Origin: CAYNFT01 sp964396535
Lineage (GTDB): Bacteria; Chloroflexota; Dehalococcoidia; Dehalococcoidales; UBA2162
Direction: 5' to 3'
Length of the DNA stretch: 27,378 bases
Assembly (NCBI GenBank): GCA_964396535.1
Contig: CAYNFT010000019.1
Span: 1 to 27,378 of the forward strand
Under the pieces are notes generated by a model, which saw only the letters and a list, made by a program, of their open reading frames with translations, was not told the origin of the DNA and did not search any database. The position numbers were made by a program, and so were the translations under genes. Below, in pieces: positions 15,511 through 23,072 of this stretch (within the stretch, counting starts at the first letter, position 1; every line of letters starts with the position of its first letter).

Positions 15511-15538
15511 TCCCCCTCTCCTTAAAAGGAGAGGGGGA
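15511..15538. repeat. Long GC-rich palindrome, dispersed-repeat type
   Basis: Perfect 13-base arms TCCCCCTCTCCTT and AAGGAGAGGGGGA separated by two A residues. The following stretch (ATTAAGGGGGTGAGGTT) completes a sequence style well known from dispersed palindromic elements of many bacterial genomes. It lies between the terminator at 15479 and holA; only one clear copy is in the window. Confidence 0.7.
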
Positions 15539-15636
15539 TTAAGGGGGTGAGGTTCTATAAATTAAAAAGGGGGGTGGGGTTAAATATAAATATAAGGTGT
15601 GGTAAAATTGAAAGAGCTATCAATAAGAAGGTAAGT

Positions 15637-16674
15637 TTGCTGTATATACTATCAGGTCAGGATGATTTCTCCCTTGCCCGGTCACTTGAGGAAATAAAAA
15701 AGGAGATAGGTGACCCGGCAACTTTAGAGGTTAGTACTACCACGCTTGATGGCCAGCAGCTAACCCTGGACCAGCTTAGAACAGTTTGTGAGACAGTGCC
15801 CTTTCTAAGTGGAAAGCGCCTGGTCATTGTCAGGGGGTTGCTGGGGCGCTTTGAACCTCAGAATAGAGCCCGCCGTCAGAGAAAAACCACGAGGGCAAAT
15901 GACCGGCAGGACGTACATAAATCATGGAGCGACTATATTGGCAGGATACCAGACAGCACCGTATTAGTGTTAGTAGAAGGTAGAATAACCAGCAGTAATC
16001 CTCTGTTTAAAGAACTTGCCAGTAAGTCGATGGTAAAGACCTTTCCTATGTTGAAAGAGCCCAGGCTTCGTGAGTGGGTTCAGAAGCGGGTGGCGGAGGA
16101 AGGGGGTAGCATCTCTCCCAGGGCAGCGAGTTTATTGACCAAACTCGTGGGAAGTAATCTATGGATTATGACCAGTGAAATAAACAAACTGGTCCTGTTT
16201 GCTCCAGACTGCCGCATTGAAGAAGAGGATGTTAAGACAGTAGTCAGCGACGCTCAACAGACTACTGTCTTCAATATGGTTGATGCTATCCTTGAATTCA
16301 AAGCTGAACTGGCTGAGCAATCACTACAGCACTTGCTCCAAAGGGGAGCCGCTCCAGCTTATCTTCTGTTTATGCTATCACGCCAGGTTCAGATGATAGT
16401 CAGGGCTGGAGAATTAAGAAATCAGAGAAAATCCAGCATAGATATTCAGAACAAGCTGGGTTTAACCTCGGAGTTTGCTTTACGCAAGACATTAGAGCAA
16501 GCCAGTAGATATTCTTTGCCACGGCTCAGGGAAGTGTATCACCATCTTTTAGAGACCGACCTCTCTATTAAAACCGGGAAATATGATGCTGAGCTTGCCC
16601 TTAATATCCTGGTTGCCGAGCTATGTCAGCGTGGCAAAACTCGCCTGAGTAAATCCAAAACCGGGCTAAATTAA
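15637..16674 (+). CDS. holA: DNA polymerase III subunit delta
   Basis: Clamp-loader delta subunit, which opens the sliding clamp during replication. Domain order fits: N-terminal P-loop-less AAA+ part beginning LYILSGQDDFSLARSLEEI, a central lid part (RLREWVQKRVAEEGGSISPRAASLL), and the C-terminal collar helices (FNMVDAILEFKAELAEQSLQHLL through LPRLREVYHHLLETDLSIKTGK). The longest frame opens at GTG 15547, but its first 30 codons run through the GC-rich repeat and look non-conserved. I prefer TTG 15637, which has AGAAGG six bases upstream and gives a family-typical 345 residues. A positively charged insert RARRQRKTTRAND (about 117) is within normal variation. Confidence 0.88.
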   Translation: MLYILSGQDDFSLARSLEEIKKEIGDPATLEVSTTTLDGQQLTLDQLRTVCETVPFLSGKRLVIVRGLLGRFEPQNRARRQRKTTRANDRQDVHKSWSDYIGRIPDSTVLVLVEGRITSSNPLFKELASKSMVKTFPMLKEPRLREWVQKRVAEEGGSISPRAASLLTKLVGSNLWIMTSEINKLVLFAPDCRIEEEDVKTVVSDAQQTTVFNMVDAILEFKAELAEQSLQHLLQRGAAPAYLLFMLSRQVQMIVRAGELRNQRKSSIDIQNKLGLTSEFALRKTLEQASRYSLPRLREVYHHLLETDLSIKTGKYDAELALNILVAELCQRGKTRLSKSKTGLN

Positions 16675-16700
16675 GGGGAATTCTTCTCAAGGAGGGTGAA

Positions 16701-17717
16701 ATGACTACTAAAGAGAGAGCTATCATAGCCATCACTATGGGTGATGCCGCTGGTGTTGGACCTGAAGTTATTGTGAAGGTTCTCCAGCTAAAGCAAATCT
16801 ATAGCATTTGCTGTCCCTTAGTGGTTGGCGAAAGTGGCATAATACAGGAAGCAATAAAGCTGGTAAACAGTCCATTGACGTTGCATCCCATCAAGACGGC
16901 GGCTGAACTTAAGGGTCAATTTGGCATTATTGACCTCCTTGATTTGCAAAATCTTGGCCGTGAAGAAGTTGTCACAGGCCAGGTGTGCGAAGCTTGTGGT
17001 AAAGCCGCTATGGAATACATCGCTAAAGCTGCCGAACTGGCTCTACAGGGCGAAGTTAAAGCTATAGTAACTGCGCCAATTAACAAAGAAGCTACAATAA
17101 AAGCAGGTTATGGAGATGTGGGACACCTGGAGTTTCTTGCCCACCTTACCCGTGCTACCGAATACGCTACCATGCTGGTCACTGGCCCGCTACGGGTTGT
17201 TCATCTGACCACTCATCACTCCCTGAGGCAGGCTTGTGATTTAGTGACAAAAGAAAGAATCCTGGCGAGGCTGAAGTTAACCTACGATTCCTTTCGACAG
17301 TGGGGTTTCGAGCGCCCAATCATCGGCGTGGCGGCGCTTAATCCCCACGCCGGCGAAGGAGGACTCTTCGGTACTGAGGAAATCGAGCAGATTGTACCGG
17401 CGGTAAAGGAAGCACAGGGCCTGGGCATAGATGCCCGGGGTCCTTTTCCTGCTGATTCAATCTTCACTCGTGCTATTGGTGGGGAGTTTGATGTAGTTCT
17501 CGCCATGTACCATGACCAGGGCCATATTCCTATAAAGGTGCATGGCTTCGAGAAAAGTGTGAGTGTTGCCTTAGGGTTACCGTTTGTACGGACTTCCGTG
17601 GACCACGGCACGGCCTTCGACATCGCCGGCAAGGGTATTGCCGACTCTCAAAGTCTCGAGGAAGCAATAAAGACAGCCGTTTCGCTGTGCAAGGAGAGCA
17701 GGTTATTCAAATCCTAG
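16701..17717 (+). CDS. pdxA: 4-hydroxythreonine-4-phosphate dehydrogenase family
   Basis: NAD-dependent oxidative decarboxylase of the DXP-dependent pyridoxal phosphate pathway, or its PdxA2 relatives. 338 residues with TMGDAAGVGPEV near the N-terminus, VTAPINKEA (about 123), GHLEFLAHLT (about 141), the metal ligand His regions LTTHHSL (about 172) and MYHDQGHIPIKVHGF (about 273), and the C-terminal VDHGTAFDIAGKG. Start ATG has AAGGAGGG. It begins 26 bases after holA. The family includes D-threonate/D-erythronate phosphate dehydrogenases; no other vitamin B6 gene is nearby, so substrate is less certain than family. Confidence 0.9.
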   Translation: MTTKERAIIAITMGDAAGVGPEVIVKVLQLKQIYSICCPLVVGESGIIQEAIKLVNSPLTLHPIKTAAELKGQFGIIDLLDLQNLGREEVVTGQVCEACGKAAMEYIAKAAELALQGEVKAIVTAPINKEATIKAGYGDVGHLEFLAHLTRATEYATMLVTGPLRVVHLTTHHSLRQACDLVTKERILARLKLTYDSFRQWGFERPIIGVAALNPHAGEGGLFGTEEIEQIVPAVKEAQGLGIDARGPFPADSIFTRAIGGEFDVVLAMYHDQGHIPIKVHGFEKSVSVALGLPFVRTSVDHGTAFDIAGKGIADSQSLEEAIKTAVSLCKESRLFKS

Positions 17718-17741
17718 GCTCAGCCACGGGAGCAGATAGCT

Positions 17742-18692
17742 TTAACCCTTACCCTCTATGCTGCGTCTTTCCCAATGGTGTGTCCAGACATTGACAGCTT
17801 CTGAAGGAGTTGAGAAGCGTACCCTCTCATCCTGGCTTATCGCTTCCAGCAGAGCTTTTGCGCGTTGCAGTCTCTCCGGACTGAATCCTTCTGGCTGCAC
17901 GAAACCGTATAGGTGGAAGTGAATGTGAAAGATATCGACCTCACCTGGAACAAGAGCATTAAGACGAGATAGGAACATCTGAAGCTGGCGGTCTTTGTCA
18001 TTGTCTGATGATGTTGGAAAGAAGTGACTGAACTTGCCTGTCTCATCTGGCTCCCAGTAGTCCTCAAGACCACCGCTGACAGGAAGCTCCACAACTCGGG
18101 AGTCTCCTTCTATACAATGGTCTTTTTCAGAGAGCCGGTAGGGCTTACCGCTTTTGCGTCTCCGACTATCGGCCAGGAGAGAGAATTCATCGGATAAATA
18201 GTGGGCACCTCCGTAGCAGATACTGCAATCAATGTCGAGTCCGCACTCTCCCAGTGTTCTCGTCATACTGTTGCGGTAGGCGAACATCCATGATACATGC
18301 ACCCGTGGACGGGGTAAGCCTATCTCGGTTGTAAGTAAACAGAGTCCGGGTAGCCAGAAATGGAAATTGTCGAGATTTTCCTTGTTAATTTCCTGCTGGT
18401 GCTCCAGAGCACCGTCTTGGTGACCAGGGAAGTGACTGTGAACACCGACTTCGTGTCCGGCCTCAGCCAGTTCCCGGAAAACTTTAGACCGATGACGCAT
18501 AACCTGAGCGGTTAAACACCAAGCCACACGGGGGGATTGGTTTCTGCTGTCCCTCACCGATGCCAGCATGTCTAGAAAAAGTGGTAGCACGTAATCGATT
18601 GAATGGAATCCCCCATCCCAGACATCAGGTTCTGTGTGGCATACCAGACACACGTGCATTTCACCTTGTTCCATTGCAGGCTTTCCTTCCAT
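17742..18692 (-). CDS. Polysaccharide-deacetylase-like (NodB-fold) protein
   Basis: Up to 316 residues, convergent with pdxA (24 bases between stops). The N-terminal strand HVCLVCHTEPDVWDGG occupies the place of the usual TFDDGP motif. GHEVGVHSHFPGHQ (79-92) resembles the zinc-binding second motif, but with an H-S-H-x3-H arrangement rather than the standard HS/T-x3-H. HIHFHLYGF and an ordered C-terminal barrel follow. It has no signal peptide, so it is probably cytoplasmic. Three in-frame ATGs compete (18692, 18674, 18659); GGAAGGA inside the first reading favours 18674. Substrate is unknown; cell-surface sugar or N-acyl hydrolysis is typical for the fold. Confidence 0.6.
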   Translation of the reverse strand: MEGKPAMEQGEMHVCLVCHTEPDVWDGGFHSIDYVLPLFLDMLASVRDSRNQSPRVAWCLTAQVMRHRSKVFRELAEAGHEVGVHSHFPGHQDGALEHQQEINKENLDNFHFWLPGLCLLTTEIGLPRPRVHVSWMFAYRNSMTRTLGECGLDIDCSICYGGAHYLSDEFSLLADSRRRKSGKPYRLSEKDHCIEGDSRVVELPVSGGLEDYWEPDETGKFSHFFPTSSDNDKDRQLQMFLSRLNALVPGEVDIFHIHFHLYGFVQPEGFSPERLQRAKALLEAISQDERVRFSTPSEAVNVWTHHWERRSIEGKG

Positions 18693-18809
18693 CTGGTTAA
18701 TAACCTACTGGTACGAGTCAATACTTGATATTGCTATGTCCAGTATAATCTCCGGTACTCCTGGCGGCAAGACAGGCAAATCTCGACAAATTGTCTGAGA
18801 TGGGATAAA

Positions 18810-19799
18810 GTGGTATCAGCTATGCAGAAGATTGAAGAACAGGAACTGCCGGTATTAGTTGTAGACTTGGGTGGCACCAAGATAATTACGGCTATTATCT
18901 CTGATAAGGGTGAGATAATAGCCAGACACTACCATCCTGCCCTGGCTGGCGAAGGTCCTCAGTCGGTAATTGAAAGGATGTTTTCTGGCATAGACCACCT
19001 TCTCACTCAAAGCAATTTAAGCCTGTCTCAATTGAGAGCCATAAGTATTGCTGCTGCTGGGGTTATCGATATTAAGGAGGGGGTAATAACCGAATCACCA
19101 AATCTTCCCGGCTGGCATAATATACCTTTGAAGAGCATTGTCGAAGAGAAATATAAGGTCACTACCTTTCTCATTAATGATGCTGATGCTGCTGCTCTGG
19201 GTGAGCACCGTTTTGGTGCTGGGAGAGGTCTAAGTAATCTTGTTCTACTTACACTGGGCACCGGAGTAGGTGGGGGGATTATCCTCAATGGTAAGTTGTA
19301 TCTCGGTTCCTCTGGCAGTGCTGCTGAAATAGGGCACACGATTGTTGATATTGATGGTCCAAAATGCCGGTGCGGCAATAATGGCTGTCTGGAAACGCTA
19401 GTTTCTGGTACGGCCATGGCTGAAGAGGCGATAAGCCGTATCAGTCAGGGTGGCAAGTCTTCCCTCATTGAGATGGTGGAGGGGAAAATAGAAGATATAA
19501 CTGCCGAAAAGGTATATCTGGCGGCTAAAGGCGGAGATTCTCTGGCTCTAGAGGTTATTGCCAGGGCAGCCCACTATCTGGGGGTAAGCGTGGTTAACCT
19601 GGTTAATATCTTTAACCCGGAGATGATTATTATTGGTGGGAGTGTAGCCCAGATGGGCGACCTTTTACTTAAGCCAGTCAGACAGATGGTAAAGGAAAAA
19701 GCCTTCCCCTTGCTGGCTCAAGCAGTACAGATAGTACCCGCCCAGCTTGGCAACGACGCCGGTGTGTTTGGTGCCGCTATTTTTGCCTTGGAGCAATAA
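18810..19799 (+). CDS. ROK-family sugar kinase (glucokinase-like)
   Basis: ATP-dependent hexose kinase of the ROK family with no DNA-binding domain, so a kinase rather than a repressor. 329 residues: phosphate-binding VVDLGGTK (17-24), catalytic region FLINDADAAALGEHRFGAG (Asp in NDA), GTGVGGGI ATP loop, EIGH sugar-contact motif and the zinc site CRCGNNGCLE. GTG 18810 follows AGATGGGA; ATG 18822 is a possible alternative. A TATAAT at 18744-18749 lies upstream, but no convincing -35 box at the right spacing. Glucose is the common substrate; N-acetylmannosamine or others are possible. Confidence 0.9.
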   Translation: MVSAMQKIEEQELPVLVVDLGGTKIITAIISDKGEIIARHYHPALAGEGPQSVIERMFSGIDHLLTQSNLSLSQLRAISIAAAGVIDIKEGVITESPNLPGWHNIPLKSIVEEKYKVTTFLINDADAAALGEHRFGAGRGLSNLVLLTLGTGVGGGIILNGKLYLGSSGSAAEIGHTIVDIDGPKCRCGNNGCLETLVSGTAMAEEAISRISQGGKSSLIEMVEGKIEDITAEKVYLAAKGGDSLALEVIARAAHYLGVSVVNLVNIFNPEMIIIGGSVAQMGDLLLKPVRQMVKEKAFPLLAQAVQIVPAQLGNDAGVFGAAIFALEQ

Positions 19800-19810
19800 A
19801 CCTCACTTCA

Positions 19811-19839
19811 TTGACAGCCAGTATTACTTGAACTAAAAT
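19811..19839 (+). promoter_or_regulatory. Sigma70-type promoter for alaS
   Basis: TTGACA (19811-19816), 17-base spacer, TAAAAT (19834-19839). It starts 11 bases after the ROK kinase stop and predicts a transcript start near 19846, giving alaS an untranslated leader of about 130 bases. Confidence 0.75.
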
Positions 19840-19851
19840 CGTATGTAACCC

Positions 19852-19950
19852 ACACTGCTAAAAAGGTAACTCTCGGTGTGAGTTGGGAATGGGGCGGTGA
19901 CGTTTCGTTGAAGAAACACCAAAAACTTAGTCGGCAGTGTCAAATTGTTT
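19852..19950 (+). promoter_or_regulatory. Candidate structured leader RNA of alaS
   Basis: Outer stem ACACTGC (19852-19858) with GCAGTGT (19934-19940) encloses two hairpins: AACTC-loop-GAGTT (19868-19884), and GTTTC-loop-GAAAC (19902-19917) extended by GGT/ACC across a 3-base bulge. A TTTTT run (19948-19952) follows a few bases after the outer stem. This looks like a three-way junction, possibly a translational or attenuation control of alanyl-tRNA synthetase. No T-box consensus was found. It is a hand-drawn fold. Confidence 0.4.
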
Positions 19951-19974
19951 TTATTGGACGATGGGGAATAATAA

Positions 19975-22605
19975 GTGAATAGTGACGAACTTAGAACGGC
20001 ATTCTTAAAATTCTTTGAAAGCAAAGGTCATAAAGTTATCTCCAGTTCCTCCCTGATACCTCATGGCGACCCCACATTGCTTCTTAACACTGCTGGCATG
20101 GTGCAGATTAAGCCTTACTTCCTGGGTGAAGCTGTGCCTCCCAACCCCCGGCTGGCATCCTGTCAGAAGTGCTTTCGTACCACCGATATTGAATTGGTGG
20201 GCGACTCTACCCACAATACTTTCTTTGAGATGCTGGGCAACTTCAGCGTTGGTGATTATTTTCAGCAGGAAGCTATTGCTTGGGCGTGGGAATTCGTTAC
20301 CCAGCATTTAGGGCTGTTAGTTCAGCGATTGTGGATAACCGTCTTCCTGGATGACGACGAAGCTTTTCAGCACTGGCGGCAGATAGGCGTTCCTGAAGAA
20401 AGAATTCTAAGGTTTGGCGAGGAAGATAACTTCTGGGGGCCGGCTGGTGATTCCGGGCCCTGCGGGCCGTGCAGTGAAATCTTCTATGACTTTGGTGAAG
20501 AGGTTGGCTGCGGGAAGCCTTCCTGCGCTCCAAATTGTGGTTGCGCTCGTTTTTCTGAAATCTGGAACCTTGTTTTTACCCAGTATAACCAGGATAAAGA
20601 GGGGAAGCGTACCCCGCTACCCAAACCAAATATTGATACCGGTATGGGCTTGGAGCGGACGACAGCCGCAGTACAGGGTAAAGCCTCTGTCTATGAGACT
20701 GACCTATTTGTCCCCTTGATTGAGTGTGTTTCTAAATTAGCCGGGAAGAAGTACGGTGCCGATGAAGTTATGGATAATGCTATGCGGGTGGTAGCTGAGC
20801 ACAGTCGGGGAATTGCCTTCCTCATTGGCGATGGGGTGATGCCCAGTAACGAAGGAAGGGGCTATGTGCTGCGCCGGCTTTTGCGCCGCGCCGCGCTCTT
20901 TGGCAGAAGGCTGGGACTGGAGGAAGCATTCCTCACTGAGACAGCAAGGACTACCATCGGGCAGATGAAGCACGTCTATCCTGAGCTTGAGCAAAGGCAG
21001 GACTTCATTCTTAAGGTAATCGAGCTTGAAGAGGCTGGCTTTGGCGAAACTCTCAGTACCGGTCTAGAACTGCTGGACGGTATTATGAAAAAAGCCAGCA
21101 GTAAAAAAGCAATCAGAATCTCTGGCAAAGATGCATTTAAACTGTATGATACTTACGGCTTTCCCGTAGAACTGACCAGAGAGATTGCGTCTGATAAAGG
21201 TCTTTCCGTAGACCTGGATGGTTTTGAAAGAGAGATGGAGAAGCAGCGGGAGAGAGCCAAGGCAGCCCACAAGTTTGAATTGGCAGATAAAGTTGGAGTA
21301 AATAATAAACTTGACATAAAAGAAACTACCTTTAGCGGTTATAGCAATCTTACACAAAAAAGCACAATCCTTAGTCTACTGGTCAGCAATGACTCTGTAG
21401 GCACAGTTCAAGAAGGACAGGAAGTTAGCTTGATTCTGGCTGAAACTCCTTTCTATGGGGAGATGGGGGGGCAGGTAGGCGATACCGGGGAGATACGGAG
21501 TTCTACAGGGCATTTTTCGGTTGCCAGTACCGTCCGGATACCACCCGATATTATTGTTCATCAGGGACGAGTTATCGAGGGTAGCTTTACTGTGGGGGAG
21601 GAAGTGGAAGCCGGGGTTAATAAAGAACGGCGGCTCGATATTGCTCGAAATCATACTGCCACCCACCTGCTCCAGGCGGCTCTCCGTCAGGTACTGGGTG
21701 AGCATGTCCAGCAGAGAGGGTCACTGGTAGCCCCGGAGCGCTTCAGGTTTGACTTTTCCCACCTGGTAGCCATGACTAAAGACGAAATTAATGAGGTGCA
21801 GAACATTGTCAATAATAGAATACGCCAGAACCTGGCAGTTTATGATGAAGATATACCATATAAGCAGGCTATAGAAGAAGGAGTAATAGCCCTGTTTGGT
21901 GAAAAATACGGCGATGTGGTCCGTGTGCTTAGAATCGGCAGACCGCCGATTAGCGCTGAGCTATGTGGTGGCACTCATGTCACCACCACCGGCGAGGTAG
22001 GTTTCTTTCATATTATCAGCGAAAGCAGTATTGGGGCGGGCTTGCGCCGGATTGAAGCTGTTACCGGGAGGGGGGCTGAGAGATATATCGCCCAGCGCCT
22101 ATCGGATTTGGAAAAGGTTGCCAAATATCTGGATTCCGAGCCAGATGAGGTTGTGGATAAGGCGCAGAGCTTGTCTACGGAGCTGAAGAACGAGCACAGG
22201 CAGATTGAAAATCTGGAGAGGGAACTGGCCAGGAAGATAGCCGAGTCTTTGCTGAATCAGGCAGAGGTGGTTAATGGAGTGAAGGTGCTGGCAGCGAAGG
22301 TACCGCCTTCCCGAATTGAGGTTTTACGAGAGATGAGTGACCTGCTCAGGGACAAGCTAAAAAGCGCGGTGGTAGTATTGGGCACGGTCTATAACAATAA
22401 GCCTCTTTTTCTGGCCGCACTAACCTCAGATTTGGTAGCCAAGGGCTATAATGCCGGAGACATAGTCAGGCAGGTGGCACAGGTGACCGGCGGTAGCGGC
22501 GGGGGCAAGGCAGCACTGGCTCAGGCGGGTGGCAAACATAAGGATAAGATAGACGAAGCTCTTAAAGAGGCAGTGAAGTACGTAAAAGAACCGCGTTCTT
22601 CATAA
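19975..22605 (+). CDS. alaS: Alanyl-tRNA synthetase
   Basis: Charges tRNA-Ala. 876 residues, full length: class II aminoacylation core with motif 1 region (RTAFLKFFESKGHKVISSSSL), motif 2 CQKCFRTTDIELVG, and GMGLERTTA of motif 3; tRNA-recognition helices; the editing domain with HTATHLLQAAL and CGGTHV zinc/catalytic histidines and cysteine; and the C-terminal C-Ala/DHHA1 domain ending with GGSGGGKAALAQAGGK. A cysteine-rich insert (CGKPSCAPNCGC, about 179) is common in bacterial AlaRS. GTG start, preceded by GGGGA. ruvX follows almost immediately, so the two are co-transcribed, as in many bacteria. Confidence 0.97.
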   Translation: MNSDELRTAFLKFFESKGHKVISSSSLIPHGDPTLLLNTAGMVQIKPYFLGEAVPPNPRLASCQKCFRTTDIELVGDSTHNTFFEMLGNFSVGDYFQQEAIAWAWEFVTQHLGLLVQRLWITVFLDDDEAFQHWRQIGVPEERILRFGEEDNFWGPAGDSGPCGPCSEIFYDFGEEVGCGKPSCAPNCGCARFSEIWNLVFTQYNQDKEGKRTPLPKPNIDTGMGLERTTAAVQGKASVYETDLFVPLIECVSKLAGKKYGADEVMDNAMRVVAEHSRGIAFLIGDGVMPSNEGRGYVLRRLLRRAALFGRRLGLEEAFLTETARTTIGQMKHVYPELEQRQDFILKVIELEEAGFGETLSTGLELLDGIMKKASSKKAIRISGKDAFKLYDTYGFPVELTREIASDKGLSVDLDGFEREMEKQRERAKAAHKFELADKVGVNNKLDIKETTFSGYSNLTQKSTILSLLVSNDSVGTVQEGQEVSLILAETPFYGEMGGQVGDTGEIRSSTGHFSVASTVRIPPDIIVHQGRVIEGSFTVGEEVEAGVNKERRLDIARNHTATHLLQAALRQVLGEHVQQRGSLVAPERFRFDFSHLVAMTKDEINEVQNIVNNRIRQNLAVYDEDIPYKQAIEEGVIALFGEKYGDVVRVLRIGRPPISAELCGGTHVTTTGEVGFFHIISESSIGAGLRRIEAVTGRGAERYIAQRLSDLEKVAKYLDSEPDEVVDKAQSLSTELKNEHRQIENLERELARKIAESLLNQAEVVNGVKVLAAKVPPSRIEVLREMSDLLRDKLKSAVVVLGTVYNNKPLFLAALTSDLVAKGYNAGDIVRQVAQVTGGSGGGKAALAQAGGKHKDKIDEALKEAVKYVKEPRSS

Positions 22606-22616
22606 GGGGTATTGTT

Positions 22617-23045
22617 ACGCGCAGTCTGGGACTTGATATTGGTGATAAGAGGATAGGGGTGGCTCTCAGTGATTCATTGGGCATTTTAGCCAGCCCTTTC
22701 ACCATCATTGACCGCAGAGATGAGAAACAGGATATAGAAGCTATTATCGATATTGTCAATCAGCATGAGGTTAAGCAAGTGGTGGTTGGCTTGCCACGCT
22801 CTATGGATGGCAGTATCGGTAAGCAAGCTGAGAAGGTACAGGCTTTCGTTCAGAGTCTATCTAACCAGACTCAAGTCCCCATAGAGTTCAGGGATGAGCG
22901 TTTAACCACGGTAGCTGCTAAACGCTTGATGCGAGCCGCCAGAACAAAAAAGACCAGGAGAAAAGCCAGAGACGATGCTATAGCTGCTGCTATCATTCTA
23001 CAGGGCTATCTGGACGAAACACGGATAGTAGAAACTGAGAGTTGA
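22617..23045 (+). CDS. ruvX: Holliday junction resolvase-like YqgF/RuvX, apparent ACG start
   Basis: RNase H-fold nuclease implicated in 16S rRNA 5'-end maturation and recombination. Reading from 22617 gives 142 residues beginning (M)RSLGLDIGDKRIGVALSD, which contains the essential Asp7 of strand beta-1. The first canonical start (GTG 22659) would remove this strand and its catalytic Asp. AAGGGG (22604-22609), overlapping the alaS stop, is seven bases before the ACG, which sits exactly where family members have Met. Other marks: VVVGLPRSMDGS, FRDERLTT and the C-terminal DDAIAAAIILQGYL. Alternatives are ATT 22611 or CTG 22626. The gene itself is secure; only the start is unusual. Confidence 0.85.
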   Translation, partial: TRSLGLDIGDKRIGVALSDSLGILASPFTIIDRRDEKQDIEAIIDIVNQHEVKQVVVGLPRSMDGSIGKQAEKVQAFVQSLSNQTQVPIEFRDERLTTVAAKRLMRAARTKKTRRKARDDAIAAAIILQGYLDETRIVETES

Positions 23046-23072
23046 TTTAGTTGATGGAATAGATGGTGATTT

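Noticed and set aside
15547..15636. Upstream GTG start for holA
   Set aside because: The extra 30 residues come from the GC-rich repeat and precede the conserved first strand; TTG 15637 has a better-spaced ribosome site.
18725..18749. TTGATA and TATAAT before the ROK kinase as a promoter
   Set aside because: The boxes are only 13 bases apart, too close for a sigma70 promoter; TATAAT alone is not enough.
19852..19974. T-box riboswitch before alaS
   Set aside because: The leader is short and lacks the AGGGTGGNACCGCG antiterminator consensus; only a generic structured leader is supported.
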